Positions 1 through 11,129 of a stretch of 64,000 nucleotides of DNA are shown piece after piece. Numbering within the stretch: the first letter of the stretch is position 1; every line of letters starts with the position of its first letter. The translations under genes were made by a program, and so were the position numbers. Below the pieces are notes generated by a model. It was given only the letters and a program-made list of their open reading frames with translations. It did not search any database and was not told the DNA's origin. The stretch comes from Clostridium zeae. GTDB taxonomy: Bacteria > Bacillota > Clostridia > Clostridiales > Clostridiaceae. The stretch lies in NCBI RefSeq assembly GCF_017312485.1, contig NZ_BMBA01000002.1, forward strand, positions 796,635 to 860,634. The letters are read 5' to 3'.

Positions 1-574
1 CTACTATCTTAGCGAAGAACATAAAATCTGTACAACCATCAATAGATGCCGCTTCTCTTAATTCTTCTGGTATGGTCATATTAAAAAATGTTCTTGCAAT
101 TATTATATTAAAAGCAGTTACTGCATTTGGGAGCACCATTGCCCAAATTGTATTAATCATTCCTAGTTTTCTAACTACTAAATATGTTGGAATCATGCCT
201 CCATTGAAAAACATTGTTATCAAAACAACAATCATAAAAAATCGTCTTCCAAAGAAATCTTTTCTAGAAAGAGGATAAGCAAATGTAATTGTTAAAACTA
301 CACTAATCAAAGCACCCACAGCTGAATATATTATTGTATTTCTATACCCAGTCCAAATAGCTTTATAGTTAATAATTTTTTGATACCCCTCAAATGTTAT
401 GTTTTTAGGAAATAGTATCACCTTACCATTTGCAACATAGTTAGGATCACTAATTGATGCAATTATCATAAAATATAAAGGATACAACACTATTAGAGTT
501 ATAATTCCAAGTATTAAAAAATTAAAGATATCAAAAATTAAATCTTCTTTTGAACTTCTTTTACTAAACACCAT
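1..574 (-). CDS. Carbohydrate ABC transporter permease, LplC/YtcP-like (3' part lies outside window)
   Basis: Inner-membrane subunit of a CUT1-type sugar ABC importer. The ATG at 574 follows a ribosome binding site AGGAGA, and the frame stays open for 191 codons to the window edge, so the C-terminus is missing. The translation starts MVFSKRSSKEDLIFDIFNF, then has several hydrophobic membrane segments and the cytoplasmic EAA-type loop (PEELREAASIDG) that contacts the ATPase. It lies 14 bases after the partner permease at 589-1500, so the two are one operon. Related permease pairs often import oligosaccharides from pectin or other plant polymers; the substrate cannot be read here. The binding protein and ATPase are not in the window. 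Confidence 0.88.
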   Translation of the reverse strand, partial: MVFSKRSSKEDLIFDIFNFLILGIITLIVLYPLYFMIIASISDPNYVANGKVILFPKNITFEGYQKIINYKAIWTGYRNTIIYSAVGALISVVLTITFAYPLSRKDFFGRRFFMIVVLITMFFNGGMIPTYLVVRKLGMINTIWAMVLPNAVTAFNIIIARTFFNMTIPEELREAASIDGCTDFMFFAKIV

Positions 575-588
575 TCTATTATCTCCTT

Positions 589-1500
589 CTACCAAAGACT
601 TGTTTCAGAGTGTCTCTTAACAATCTGGTTTACTGTAATTAGTAATATGACATTAATTACTGCATTAAATAACCCTACTGCAGCAGAGTAACCATATTGT
701 CCCTGAAGAACTCCAACTTTGTAGACATATGTCTGAATAATTTCCGACTTGTCCAAATTTAAATTAGTCTGCAATAGCAGTGCTTTTTCAAAACCAACAT
801 TCATTAAATTACCTAATGCAAGTATTAGCTGAATTACAATTACAGGTAATATTGATGGTAAATCTATGCACAATATTCTTTTAAATTTGCTAGCTCCATC
901 CATAATAGCGGCTTCATGAAGCTGTGGATCAATTGAAGATAAAGCTGCAATATAGATAACCGCTGCCCAACCTGTTCCTTGCCAAACAGAGGAGAAAACA
1001 TATAAATGACTAAACCACCCTGGATCTGCTAGAAAAAAAACTGTCTTTCCTCCTAAAGCAACAATAATTTTATTAACAATTCCGCTACTTGGTGATAAAA
1101 CAACATACATCATTCCTACTAAAACTACAGTAGATATAAAGTAAGGAGCGTAAAGCACTGTCTGAATAAATTTCTTAGTCCTTTCTTTTGTTAATTGATT
1201 TAGCATCAGCGCAAGTACTATTGGAAGTGGAAATGTCAAAATCAATTGATAAACACTTAAGCTTATAGTATTTTTGATTTGATCCCAAAATTGATAAGAA
1301 TTAAAAAATCTTCTAAAATACTCAAGTCCAACCCAATGGCTCCCTAAAACCCCCTTAGTAAAAGAATAATCTTGGAATGCCATGAGCACCCCATACATTG
1401 GAACATACTTAAATACAATAAGTAATATAAAACCAGGTAATAATAATAAATATAGTTGATAATTTTTTTTAATCTTTTGAATAGCACTCATATTATTCAA
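589..1500 (-). CDS. Carbohydrate ABC transporter permease, LplB-like
   Basis: First permease of the CUT1 importer, 303 residues, normal length for LplB-type proteins. It has about six hydrophobic segments and an EAA-type loop (DPQLHEAAIMDGA) near residue 195 for ATPase contact. The likely start is TTG at 1500: a strong GGGGGG ribosome binding site sits 7 bases before it, while the next in-frame ATG (1491) would be 16 bases away. Two GAATACGT operator-like sites lie just upstream (1536-1555), and the LacI gene at 1617-2612 is next upstream on the same strand, so LacI control is probable. Confidence 0.88.
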   Translation of the reverse strand: MNNMSAIQKIKKNYQLYLLLLPGFILLIVFKYVPMYGVLMAFQDYSFTKGVLGSHWVGLEYFRRFFNSYQFWDQIKNTISLSVYQLILTFPLPIVLALMLNQLTKERTKKFIQTVLYAPYFISTVVLVGMMYVVLSPSSGIVNKIIVALGGKTVFFLADPGWFSHLYVFSSVWQGTGWAAVIYIAALSSIDPQLHEAAIMDGASKFKRILCIDLPSILPVIVIQLILALGNLMNVGFEKALLLQTNLNLDKSEIIQTYVYKVGVLQGQYGYSAAVGLFNAVINVILLITVNQIVKRHSETSLW

Positions 1501-1535
1501 TTATTGTCCCCCCTATACCGAACTTACATTTTTGA

Positions 1536-1555
1536 GAATACGTGAATACGTATTC
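1536..1555. promoter_or_regulatory. Tandem LacI-type operator before the permease operon
   Basis: GAATACGT (1536-1543) runs directly into the perfect 12-base palindrome GAATACGTATTC (1544-1555). The same palindrome occurs at 2739-2750 and, imperfect, at 2641-2652 before the LacI gene. Copies before both the regulator and the transporter suggest it is the operator of that LacI protein. No binding data. Confidence 0.6.
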
Positions 1556-1566
1556 TTATTATTTAA

Positions 1567-1599
1567 AATAATAAGCGCATTTTTCATAGCGCTATTATT
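1567..1599 (-). terminator. Hairpin terminator after the LacI gene
   Basis: AATAATAAGCGC (1567-1578) pairs with GCGCTATTATT (1589-1599) with one bulge. Read on the minus strand the stem is followed by an AT-rich, T-containing tail. It lies right after the LacI stop and would separate it from the permease operon. Confidence 0.5.
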
Positions 1600-1616
1600 A
1601 TTCAGTAAAGTTACTT

Positions 1617-2612
1617 CTAATATTCAATCAGTTTCAAACTTGATTCTCTAGCTACCAATCTAGGTTCTAGTATTACATGCTTTTCTTTTATCTCATCACC
1701 GCTGTCTATCTTATTCATTAATATTTCAACTGCCCTGCTCCCAATTTCTTCAATATACTGAGCTACACTGCTGATACTTGGACTAACTTCCTTGGATATA
1801 TAAGTATTATCAAAGCCAACTAGTGCTACTTTATCTGGTATCTTGACTTTTAATTCTTTTAAAATATGCAATACCATCAATGCCTCTATATCATTATGAG
1901 TAAAAATTCCTATACCTTCGTGATTTAAATTTTTAACAATAAAATCTTTTAATTCTTCAGACATAGACTTATTATTTGTTTTATTTATAAAAACATACTT
2001 CTGATTGAGATCAAAGCCTGAATTTTCTATTTCCTCTTTAAAGCCTCTTTCTTTTTCATCACTCTCATACCCGACAAAAACAAACTTCGAATACCCCATA
2101 TCTATTAAATGCTTTGCAACCTTTTTTCCACCTGCATAATGAGAAATGGAAACACAGCTAAAGTCTTGTACATCTTGGGTAATTACAACAATAGGTACTT
2201 CACTATTCTTTAAACTTATAAAAGATTTATTTTTCGAATCACAAGGTACTATCAAGATTCCATCTACTTTATAGCTTTTTAATATATTTATATATTTCTT
2301 TTCTTTTTCAATATCTCCATCCGTATTACATAATATAATGCTGTAGCCATAGTTTGCTGTTTCTTTTTCTATAGCCTTAATTATATCTGAAAAAAATGGA
2401 TTTGAGATATCTGTAATTATCACCCCTATAAGCAAAGTCTTGTTACCAACTAAGCCTTGTGCAATAATATTGGGATGATAGTCAAGCTTACGAATACATT
2501 CCATCACTCTTGCCTTAATTTCTGGGTTCACAGAAGTATTCCCACTAATTACTCTTGAAACTGTTGTTTGAGATACTCCTGCCTTTTTTGCAACATCTTT
2601 CATTGTGACCAA
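1617..2612 (-). CDS. LacI-family transcriptional regulator
   Basis: Sugar-responsive repressor of 331 residues. The N-terminus has the LacI helix-turn-helix and hinge (KDVAKKAGVSQTTVSRVISG); the rest is a periplasmic-binding-protein-like effector domain (IGVIITDISNPFF, ALVGFDNT). The TTG at 2612 is preferred over the ATG at 2603 because AAGGA lies about 10 bases upstream of it and the resulting start MVTMKDVA matches the usual LacI start. Palindromes GAATACGTATTC before this gene and before the downstream ABC permeases suggest autoregulation and control of the importer. Confidence 0.9.
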   Translation of the reverse strand: MVTMKDVAKKAGVSQTTVSRVISGNTSVNPEIKARVMECIRKLDYHPNIIAQGLVGNKTLLIGVIITDISNPFFSDIIKAIEKETANYGYSIILCNTDGDIEKEKKYINILKSYKVDGILIVPCDSKNKSFISLKNSEVPIVVITQDVQDFSCVSISHYAGGKKVAKHLIDMGYSKFVFVGYESDEKERGFKEEIENSGFDLNQKYVFINKTNNKSMSEELKDFIVKNLNHEGIGIFTHNDIEALMVLHILKELKVKIPDKVALVGFDNTYISKEVSPSISSVAQYIEEIGSRAVEILMNKIDSGDEIKEKHVILEPRLVARESSLKLIEY

Positions 2613-2640
2613 TTAAACATCATCCTTTTTTCTTTTTCAA

Positions 2641-2652
2641 GAATACGTTTTC
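2641..2652. promoter_or_regulatory. Imperfect LacI operator copy
   Basis: GAATACGTTTTC, 10 of 12 bases like the palindrome GAATACGTATTC, lies 29 bases before the LacI start. Confidence 0.5.
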
Positions 2653-2737
2653 TCAACTTCTTAAACTAAGTTTACCACCCACTGTAAACATTGTCAACGT
2701 TTTTATTTGGAGATTTTTAGTGAACTTTTTTATTTGA

Positions 2738-2751
2738 AGAATACGTATTCT
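2738..2751. promoter_or_regulatory. LacI operator, perfect palindrome
   Basis: AGAATACGTATTCT is a perfect 14-base palindrome 126 bases before the LacI start and shares its core with 1544-1555. Two sites about 97 bases apart would allow looping. The rest of 2613-2891 is AT-rich with no other feature that I can support. Confidence 0.6.
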
Positions 2752-2891
2752 AATCTAATATTACATTATCATTTATTATTTATCATGTCAGTGCTCAAAC
2801 TGCCAGAACTACATATAATATTATATTTTCTGTATCATTTATATTTTTTAGTATATAAATTGTTTTATTGAAATATTTGAATTAATTAAAA

Positions 2892-2932
2892 CTCAGACTA
2901 TCTAATCAAAAATAGAGATCAGATAATCTGAG
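2892..2932 (-). terminator. Hairpin terminator after the esterase gene
   Basis: CTCAGACTATCTAATC (2892-2907) pairs with GATCAGATAATCTGAG (2917-2932), 14 of 16 positions, and on the minus strand is followed by TTTTAATTAATT. It lies about 60 bases past the esterase stop. Confidence 0.75.
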
Positions 2933-2989
2933 CTTTTATCAACATTAAAAACTTTGTCTTACTTTATTTTTCATATTCTATTTTGATAT

Positions 2990-4105
2990 CTACAATTCTC
3001 TCATAGATTTAGCTATCTCAATGCATAAATCCTCTGCCTGAGCTACATGTCCTAGTTTATCAATAAATGCATGGGTCATTCCTTTATAACGGTAGCAGGT
3101 TACATCCACTCCAGCCTCCTTAAGCTGCTTTGCATAGAACTCACCTTGAAGTCTTAGACCATCAAATTCTGCCACCGCTACTATTGTTTTTGGAAGTCCT
3201 TCATGAGATATGGCAACCATTGGACTTATATACGGATTATATATATTTTCACCATTACCAACATATAATCCAGCCATCAGATCATCTTCAATTTTTCCTG
3301 GTCTTCCAAGTCCAAGACATCCTTTCTTGATTATTTCTCCATGCTCTTCTGATACTTCAAAGAAATCCTCGTTCCATTCATATCCCTCTGCTTTAGCATC
3401 ACCTATAGTAACAGCTGGATAAATAAGTACCTGCATTGCTATCTTTGTATCTCCTAAATCTCTTGACTTTAAAGAAACTGCTGCTGCATAGTTACCACCA
3501 GCACTATCCCCTCCAACAGAGATCTTATCTGGATCAATTCCATAAACCTCAGCATTATCATAAATATGTTTAACAGCATTGTAATTATCATTCAATCCAT
3601 TTGGAAATGGCTTTTCAGGTGCTAAAGAATAATCCACATTAAACACTACTGCATCTGCTAATTCAGCTATGAGCTTGCAGAAGTTTTCAACTGTGTAGAC
3701 ACTTCCACCAATCCAGCCACCACCATGGAAAAATATAAGAGCTGGTTTGTTTTTAATTTTCTCAGATTTTCTTGGATAGTAGCGCCATAAGCCTACTGTA
3801 TTTCCACTCCCTGTTAACTCTTCATATTTTGTATGAATCTCAACAGTATTTAAATTATAGTTTAGAAATCCCATGGAATCCCTTATAATAGGTATCATAA
3901 CTTCTATTGGTGGCATGGTTTCAGGTATATCTTGATTAGAATTATTTTCTGCTGATTTCATCATAATTTCTAATTCTACAGGATCTAAATAGCCTGGCCT
4001 ATCCTCTTCTGGAATTGGTTTTAAAATGACCATCAAGCCATTATTATCAATAACTTTAGTTTCTTTTTGAAGTTTTTCAATTGCACTATTATCATATTTT
4101 CTCAT
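2990..4105 (-). CDS. Alpha/beta hydrolase, HSL (family IV) esterase type
   Basis: Predicted cytoplasmic carboxylic-ester hydrolase of 371 residues with no signal peptide. The oxyanion motif HGGGW is at 127-131, the nucleophile motif GDSAGG puts the serine at 201, the acid is probably Asp315 (AEFDGLR) and the histidine His345 (MTHAF). This HGGG/GDSAGG pair defines the hormone-sensitive-lipase esterase family. The ATG at 4105 has AAGGGTGAG upstream. It is a single-gene unit with its own terminator. The natural substrate cannot be told. Confidence 0.88.
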   Translation of the reverse strand: MRKYDNSAIEKLQKETKVIDNNGLMVILKPIPEEDRPGYLDPVELEIMMKSAENNSNQDIPETMPPIEVMIPIIRDSMGFLNYNLNTVEIHTKYEELTGSGNTVGLWRYYPRKSEKIKNKPALIFFHGGGWIGGSVYTVENFCKLIAELADAVVFNVDYSLAPEKPFPNGLNDNYNAVKHIYDNAEVYGIDPDKISVGGDSAGGNYAAAVSLKSRDLGDTKIAMQVLIYPAVTIGDAKAEGYEWNEDFFEVSEEHGEIIKKGCLGLGRPGKIEDDLMAGLYVGNGENIYNPYISPMVAISHEGLPKTIVAVAEFDGLRLQGEFYAKQLKEAGVDVTCYRYKGMTHAFIDKLGHVAQAEDLCIEIAKSMREL

Positions 4106-4663
4106 ATCATTCTCACCCTTTTATTTAAAATATTTTCAGTTATTTTTGCGCATCTGTTTTTCCGAATGTTTGTCCTATACTTAATTATACACCTTCTATT
4201 GCAAATGTTATCACAAAGGATTTGTTAAATAAATGCTCTAGTAGCTTTTTATAAGATTGCACAACTTTCATAGCAAAACTTGTTTATTATATAACCTCAA
4301 GCTATAAAAATACAAGTTTTTATATAAAAAAATTCTTATAATCAAGTAATTATAAAATTATTTAATTATAACTTTATAAAAACAAATAATTATATAAATA
4401 TATAGGAAATATGCCACTTGTAGCTTATTTCACTATATTAATAATCTAGCCTTAGAATACACAATTTCATAATACAATTAATATTTTGTACTCATCTCTA
4501 GTCTAGCAGTTTGTACATTCCAACATTAGGTCTACATTCATTTTCTGTAGCAAAAGATTTTTCCTTATCTCTTTTTGTGATAAGCTTTTGATTTAAATAA
4601 CTTCCAAACTTATTGTGCAATAAAAAAGAATACTTAAACATATTTAAAATATAATTATTCAAA
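4106..4663. other. Intergenic region, no gene seen
   Basis: AT-rich, with many short A/T repeats. Around 4550-4600 imperfect inverted segments resembling AAAAGATTTTT and AAGCTTTTG can pair weakly. It should hold the promoter of the esterase gene, but no clear -35/-10 pair stands out. Confidence 0.5.
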
Positions 4664-4714
4664 TAAAAGCAAGAAATTAATCATATAAAATATGAATTAA
4701 CTTCTTGCTTTTTC
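4664..4714 (-). terminator. Hairpin terminator after the secreted hydrolase gene
   Basis: AAAGCAAGAAATTAAT pairs with ATTAACTTCTTGCTTT around an AT-rich loop with one mismatch. T-runs flank it on both strands. It lies about 70 bases past the stop of the 4784-5749 gene. Confidence 0.7.
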
Positions 4715-4783
4715 ATAAATACATATAACTAAATAATAAACTCTAATCTACATTTAAAGTTTTTTCTCTAATCTAAGATTCAC

Positions 4784-5749
4784 TTATTTACATTTCCCTT
4801 TATTTTCAACTATTTTGATCATATCATTGATCGCATTGATTACATACTGTGGGTTATCCTTCATGATATAATGGCTTGTATTTGGAACTAATATTTCCTT
4901 TGAATAATTAGACCATTTTGTCCACTCTGCAATTTTTTCATCAGTCATCTTTTGATAACTTTGTCCCATTCCTTCATCTATTGGGTGAAGTATTGTAAAT
5001 GGAATATTTCTTAATACATCTCCTGCATTTCTAACTTGAAGTTCACTTTGTAACTCTTCACTTAATGTACCATCCGCTGGAGTAAATGAACCTAAAAATA
5101 TGTCTATCATCTCTGGCATTTCAGCCTTAGCCCAAGCAACAGCATCTTTAGTAGCGCTATCCCAAGTACCATCTAAACTTACTATTCCCGCAACATCTTT
5201 AGGATAAAGCTTTGCAAATTCAACTGCATTAAACATTGCTATAGAATGAACCACTAATATATATGGGGCTTTTACCTTAGTTTTTTCTAAAAGTGCATGA
5301 AGGTCTCTCGCCCTATCAATTGCTGTTTTACCTGTACCTTTATTAAATATGGAGCTATCAAACGGTATGTTCCCGCCATTTATAGCAGTATTAATATCTG
5401 CATCACTTAAAGACAGTCTGTTCTGCCCTACATCGCTCAATCCTACCCCCGCTCTGTCATAAGCAACTGTTTTAGCCTTCTTAGCTATTTCAGCTTGAAC
5501 AGTCCCCCAAGTTTCAAAATTCGAGTCTTCAGAGTAGGTATATATCCCATCCCCGTAACCGGAATCAAATACAACAGATGCCTTTCCATGACCCATTATC
5601 TTTGCATTTAGCCTCTTATCGCCTATGTTTACTAAGCCTTCTTTTGATTTAATATTCTCCTTAGCCATTACATTCACTGTAGATAATGATGATGCCAATA
5701 CTGTTACTAATAGAGCTGAGAATAATTTTTTTATAGATATTCTTTTCAA
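4784..5749 (-). CDS. Secreted alpha/beta hydrolase with altered nucleophile elbow
   Basis: Protein of 321 residues with an N-terminal signal peptide (positive start, hydrophobic stretch, ending near VNVMAK at about 30), so exported. The fold is alpha/beta hydrolase (FDSGYGDG near 61-68, AYDRAGVGLS near 97). The probable nucleophile Ser169 sits in VHSIA, where the usual GxSxG has Val and Ala instead of the two Gly; a C-terminal NTSHY supplies a histidine. The TTG start at 5749 has GGGAGG 8 bases upstream, and no ATG fits. Substrate unknown. Confidence 0.82.
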   Translation of the reverse strand: MKRISIKKLFSALLVTVLASSLSTVNVMAKENIKSKEGLVNIGDKRLNAKIMGHGKASVVFDSGYGDGIYTYSEDSNFETWGTVQAEIAKKAKTVAYDRAGVGLSDVGQNRLSLSDADINTAINGGNIPFDSSIFNKGTGKTAIDRARDLHALLEKTKVKAPYILVVHSIAMFNAVEFAKLYPKDVAGIVSLDGTWDSATKDAVAWAKAEMPEMIDIFLGSFTPADGTLSEELQSELQVRNAGDVLRNIPFTILHPIDEGMGQSYQKMTDEKIAEWTKWSNYSKEILVPNTSHYIMKDNPQYVINAINDMIKIVENKGKCK

Positions 5750-6158
5750 TGTAAAAACCTCCCTTTTACCATATGTTTAATTACTTGTAATATTTTTACT
5801 ACACTAATATAATATATAATTTTCAAGCTATATTCTAGTATAATTTATAATTTTAACTAATTACGCAATATAATGTATATTAATCTTCAGGTTTCTTATA
5901 TAAAAAATCGACTACCTTTTTACCTTTATTATGCAATTAATAAAAAATATTGAATTAAAGTCACAAATATGTTATCTTATAGTAAAGTATATATACTCTT
6001 TTTACAAATCAAAGCAACTAATAAATTTAATTATAGTTAACTGCAGAGCTATAATTAATAAATCTCCATAACTTTTATAAGCAACAAATCATCTACCGAA
6101 GTTATGAGGATTTATTACATGGGATATTAGTGCAATAATTTTTAAGGGAGATATGATT
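5750..6158. promoter_or_regulatory. Divergent promoter region, elements not resolved
   Basis: About 410 bases between two divergent secreted-protein genes, so promoters for both must lie here. It is very AT-rich, with long TATA-like stretches near 5805-5880 and 5975-5995. No operator, riboswitch or small gene could be identified. Confidence 0.4.
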
Positions 6159-7199
6159 ATGAAAAGAAATAAGAGTTTATTAAAAGTTTTAATTGCATCT
6201 ATTACTGCTGTAGGATTAATTTGCGGAACATCAATTTCAGCATTTGCCCAAGGAAGATATGAATTCGATGTTATTTCTGACACTCACGTAGGACATAGTA
6301 GTACTGATATTACAAATACAACTCTTGCCTTAAACTGTATAAAAAATAAATTTCCAGATAGTAAGTGTATAGTAATAAATGGTGATGTAGTTGATAATAA
6401 TCAAAAAACATCCTATGACGCTTTATACAACATTATTTCAAATGTAAATAGTACTACAACAAAACTACCATATATCTACTTTAACTATGGTAATCATGAA
6501 TTTAGAGCTAATGCTTCTGATTCTTCAAGTAACTATACCGGTAACCTTGCTTACTTTAACCAACGTACACGTGACATTCAAGCTAGATTACTTGGCAACA
6601 AAGGAAATGTAACTATTAATGAACGCACCCCTGGTTCATCATACGACATGCAATATATCAACAAAGCAACCAATGATAGACTGTTCTTCTTAGGAACTGA
6701 CTATATACCATCAGGAAATACGGATAATTCTTATCTTGATCCTAATACGCAACTTTATCAATTAGGACTAGCTATTAATGCAAATAAAACCGAATCTATA
6801 AATACAGGTATTAAGAAACCTTTATTCGTATTCTCACATCAGCCTATAGCAAATACAGTTTGGGGCTCAGAGACTTCAAGAAACTGGGGGAATATAATAG
6901 ATAGTGATCAACTTATAAGCAAATTAGCAAATCACCCTGAAGTTATAACATTTACTAGTCATATTCATAAGGGATTCACATCAGGGGCTAATGCAGATGA
7001 CTTCTATTCTTTAGGAGGTAATGACTCTTGGGGAAATATATTTAGTACTTCTTCAGTTTCATACGATCCTAACAGTAATCCAGCTCCAGCACAAGGATAT
7101 CACGTTATAGTTTGGAGTAACGCTGTAACTGTTCAAGCTATACAATATATATCTAATACTAGTTATAATGTAATATCTTCACATACTATTTATTATTAA
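6159..7199 (+). CDS. Secreted calcineurin-like metallophosphoesterase
   Basis: Phosphoesterase of the calcineurin superfamily, 346 residues, exported: signal peptide MKRNKSLLKV followed by a hydrophobic run to SISAFA. The metal-binding motifs occur in order: SDTHVGH, NGDVVDN, GNHEF, FSHQP and SHIHKG. The ATG at 6159 is preferred over 6153 because the GGGAG site (6146-6150) is 8 bases from it but only 2 from the other. No partner genes lie on its strand. It may release phosphate from an extracellular phosphoester; the substrate is unknown. Confidence 0.87.
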   Translation: MKRNKSLLKVLIASITAVGLICGTSISAFAQGRYEFDVISDTHVGHSSTDITNTTLALNCIKNKFPDSKCIVINGDVVDNNQKTSYDALYNIISNVNSTTTKLPYIYFNYGNHEFRANASDSSSNYTGNLAYFNQRTRDIQARLLGNKGNVTINERTPGSSYDMQYINKATNDRLFFLGTDYIPSGNTDNSYLDPNTQLYQLGLAINANKTESINTGIKKPLFVFSHQPIANTVWGSETSRNWGNIIDSDQLISKLANHPEVITFTSHIHKGFTSGANADDFYSLGGNDSWGNIFSTSSVSYDPNSNPAPAQGYHVIVWSNAVTVQAIQYISNTSYNVISSHTIYY

Positions 7200-7229
7200 A
7201 AATAACTTATACTAAAAATAATGCAGAGA

Positions 7230-7267
7230 CTGCCTCAGAACAGAAAATAATTTCTGTTCTGAGGCAG
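7230..7267. terminator. Bidirectional terminator, 17-bp perfect stem
   Basis: The arm at 7230-7246 pairs perfectly with 7251-7267 around a 4-base loop. It lies between two convergent genes and, with A/T-rich flanks on both sides, probably stops transcription from both. Confidence 0.85.
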
Positions 7268-7299
7268 CACTTATTTGTGTATGCTTACTAGTTAATATT

Positions 7300-9642
<2,343 letters not shown>

Positions 9643-9698
9643 AAAATAGAACTTGCAGTATATAATTAAACATAATCATATACTGCAAGTTCTATTTT
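9643..9698 (-). terminator. Terminator after LacI, 21-bp perfect stem
   Basis: The arm 9643-9663 pairs perfectly with 9678-9698 around a 14-base loop. It starts about 40 bases past the LacI stop, and A/T tracts flank both ends. Confidence 0.82.
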
Positions 9699-9741
9699 CA
9701 ATTCACGTTTAAGATCAACCCTGAAATTAAACACAAGTTTA

Positions 9742-10758
9742 TTAAACTAATTTAACAACACTATTTCTCTCTACTAAAGTTGTATCAATTTCTATTTTTA
9801 AAGGCACTTCATCTTCTTCATCATTTATCTTATCTATAATCCTATTTACAGCTAAACGTCCCATCTGCTCTGTATAAACCTTTATAGTAGTCATATTTGG
9901 ATAACTTAAAGAACTAAAAGGTATGTCATCAAAACCAATAATCGATACATCCTTAGGAATATTTATCCCGCATTCTTGCATAGCTTTCATAGCCCCTAAA
10001 GCAATTATATCATTGAAAGCAAATAACGCTGTTGGAAGATCTTTTTTATTGCTTTCTAAATATTTTTTCATGTCTTTATATGCGCCATCAAGAGTCGGTT
10101 CAAGCATTATCCTATCCTCTTCCTTAAGCATCAAAGAAGCCTCATCAAGAGCTTTTTCAACACCTTTGTAACGGCTATCAAAATTGCTTATGTTTACCGA
10201 ACTTCCTAATATACCTATTCTCTTGTGTCCATTATCAATAAAATATTTAGTCGCTCTATAAGCTCCACTTATATTATTTATTACAATATAATCTAAGCTT
10301 TTATTAGGAAAATAGCTATCTAGCACAACTACTGGGATATCTAAGTTTTCAAAGTAAGAGAAATCACATTCATCCATTTCTGTTGCTAATAGCAATATTC
10401 CATCTATCTTCCCTTGATTTACAATCTTAAAAACATTTTCTTTATCATGTTCGCCGTGAATAACCTGAGATATAAGCAATTCATACCCATTTTCTCTACA
10501 CTCTCTTTCACAGGATTCTAATAAAGCCGAGAAAAATTGCGTATCAGAAACAACATACCCGTGCTTTTTAAATAAAATCAATCTTATTACTTTTTCTTCA
10601 TTCTTTTTATGATTACGGAAATAACCTAGCTCTTCTGCAATCTTAATTATTTTCAATTTAGTTTCTTTACCTACCCCTTTTCTATCATTAAGGGCATTAG
10701 ATACTGTTCCCGGAGATACTCCAGCTAGTTTTGCTATGTCTTGCATTATAGTCTTCAT
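9742..10758 (-). CDS. LacI-family transcriptional regulator
   Basis: Repressor of 338 residues: N-terminal HTH and hinge (MQDIAKLAGVSPGTVSNALN), then a sugar-binding domain with SIIGFDDIPFSSL near the C-terminus. The ATG at 10758 has GGGAG 7 bases upstream. It lies between the EIIBCA gene and the DUF4038/isomerase/transketolase genes, all on the same strand. Its effector domain resembles that of the regulator at 29558-30559 (VVLDSYF/ILLDSYF, IIGFDDIPFS/IIGFDNIPFS), so both may sense related ligands and bind related operators. Confidence 0.9.
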   Translation of the reverse strand: MKTIMQDIAKLAGVSPGTVSNALNDRKGVGKETKLKIIKIAEELGYFRNHKKNEEKVIRLILFKKHGYVVSDTQFFSALLESCERECRENGYELLISQVIHGEHDKENVFKIVNQGKIDGILLLATEMDECDFSYFENLDIPVVVLDSYFPNKSLDYIVINNISGAYRATKYFIDNGHKRIGILGSSVNISNFDSRYKGVEKALDEASLMLKEEDRIMLEPTLDGAYKDMKKYLESNKKDLPTALFAFNDIIALGAMKAMQECGINIPKDVSIIGFDDIPFSSLSYPNMTTIKVYTEQMGRLAVNRIIDKINDEEDEVPLKIEIDTTLVERNSVVKLV

Positions 10759-10959
10759 GTCAACGCTCCCTACTTACGTATATATAGATGTACTATTTTT
10801 ATTTATATCTATTATTCGAGGTATATTCTTAAATTCAGATTTGCTTTAAAACTGAACTTTATATAAAACCAGCACATCTTTATCATTCATTTTTAGATTT
10901 TCTCTAAAACTCTTATATCTTTAAGTATAAACCACCTTTACTAAAATTAAAACATTATC

Positions 10960-10974
10960 AACTAAATATTTATT
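10960..10974. promoter_or_regulatory. Putative LacI operator before the LacI gene
   Basis: AACTAAATATTTATT occurs here, about 200 bases before the LacI start, and identically at 20472-20486 before the split transketolase operon. Related palindromes lie at 29471-29517. Suggests one regulon. The rest of 10759-11039 is AT-rich without a gene. Confidence 0.45.
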
Positions 10975-11039
10975 GAATTTTTCAATAACACTTTTAACTA
11001 TATTCTTATATCCAAGTAGTATATCTTTATACAAAACTA

Positions 11040-11111
11040 TACCACTTCACAGTAAGATTTGAAAAACATCACACAAGCAGTATGACGTCCACACCTTACC
11101 TTGAAGTGGTA
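11040..11111. repeat. Hairpin repeat, TACCACTTC family
   Basis: TACCACTTCA (11040-11049) and TGAAGTGGTA (11102-11111) form inverted arms that extend inward with two mismatches (GTAAG/CTTAC). The same arms occur in the larger hairpin at 33961-34088 and as a single arm at 31581. It lies just after the DUF4038 gene stop, where it could also act as a 3' structure. Confidence 0.55.
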
Positions 11112-11129
11112 CAACTTAAACTTAGTATT

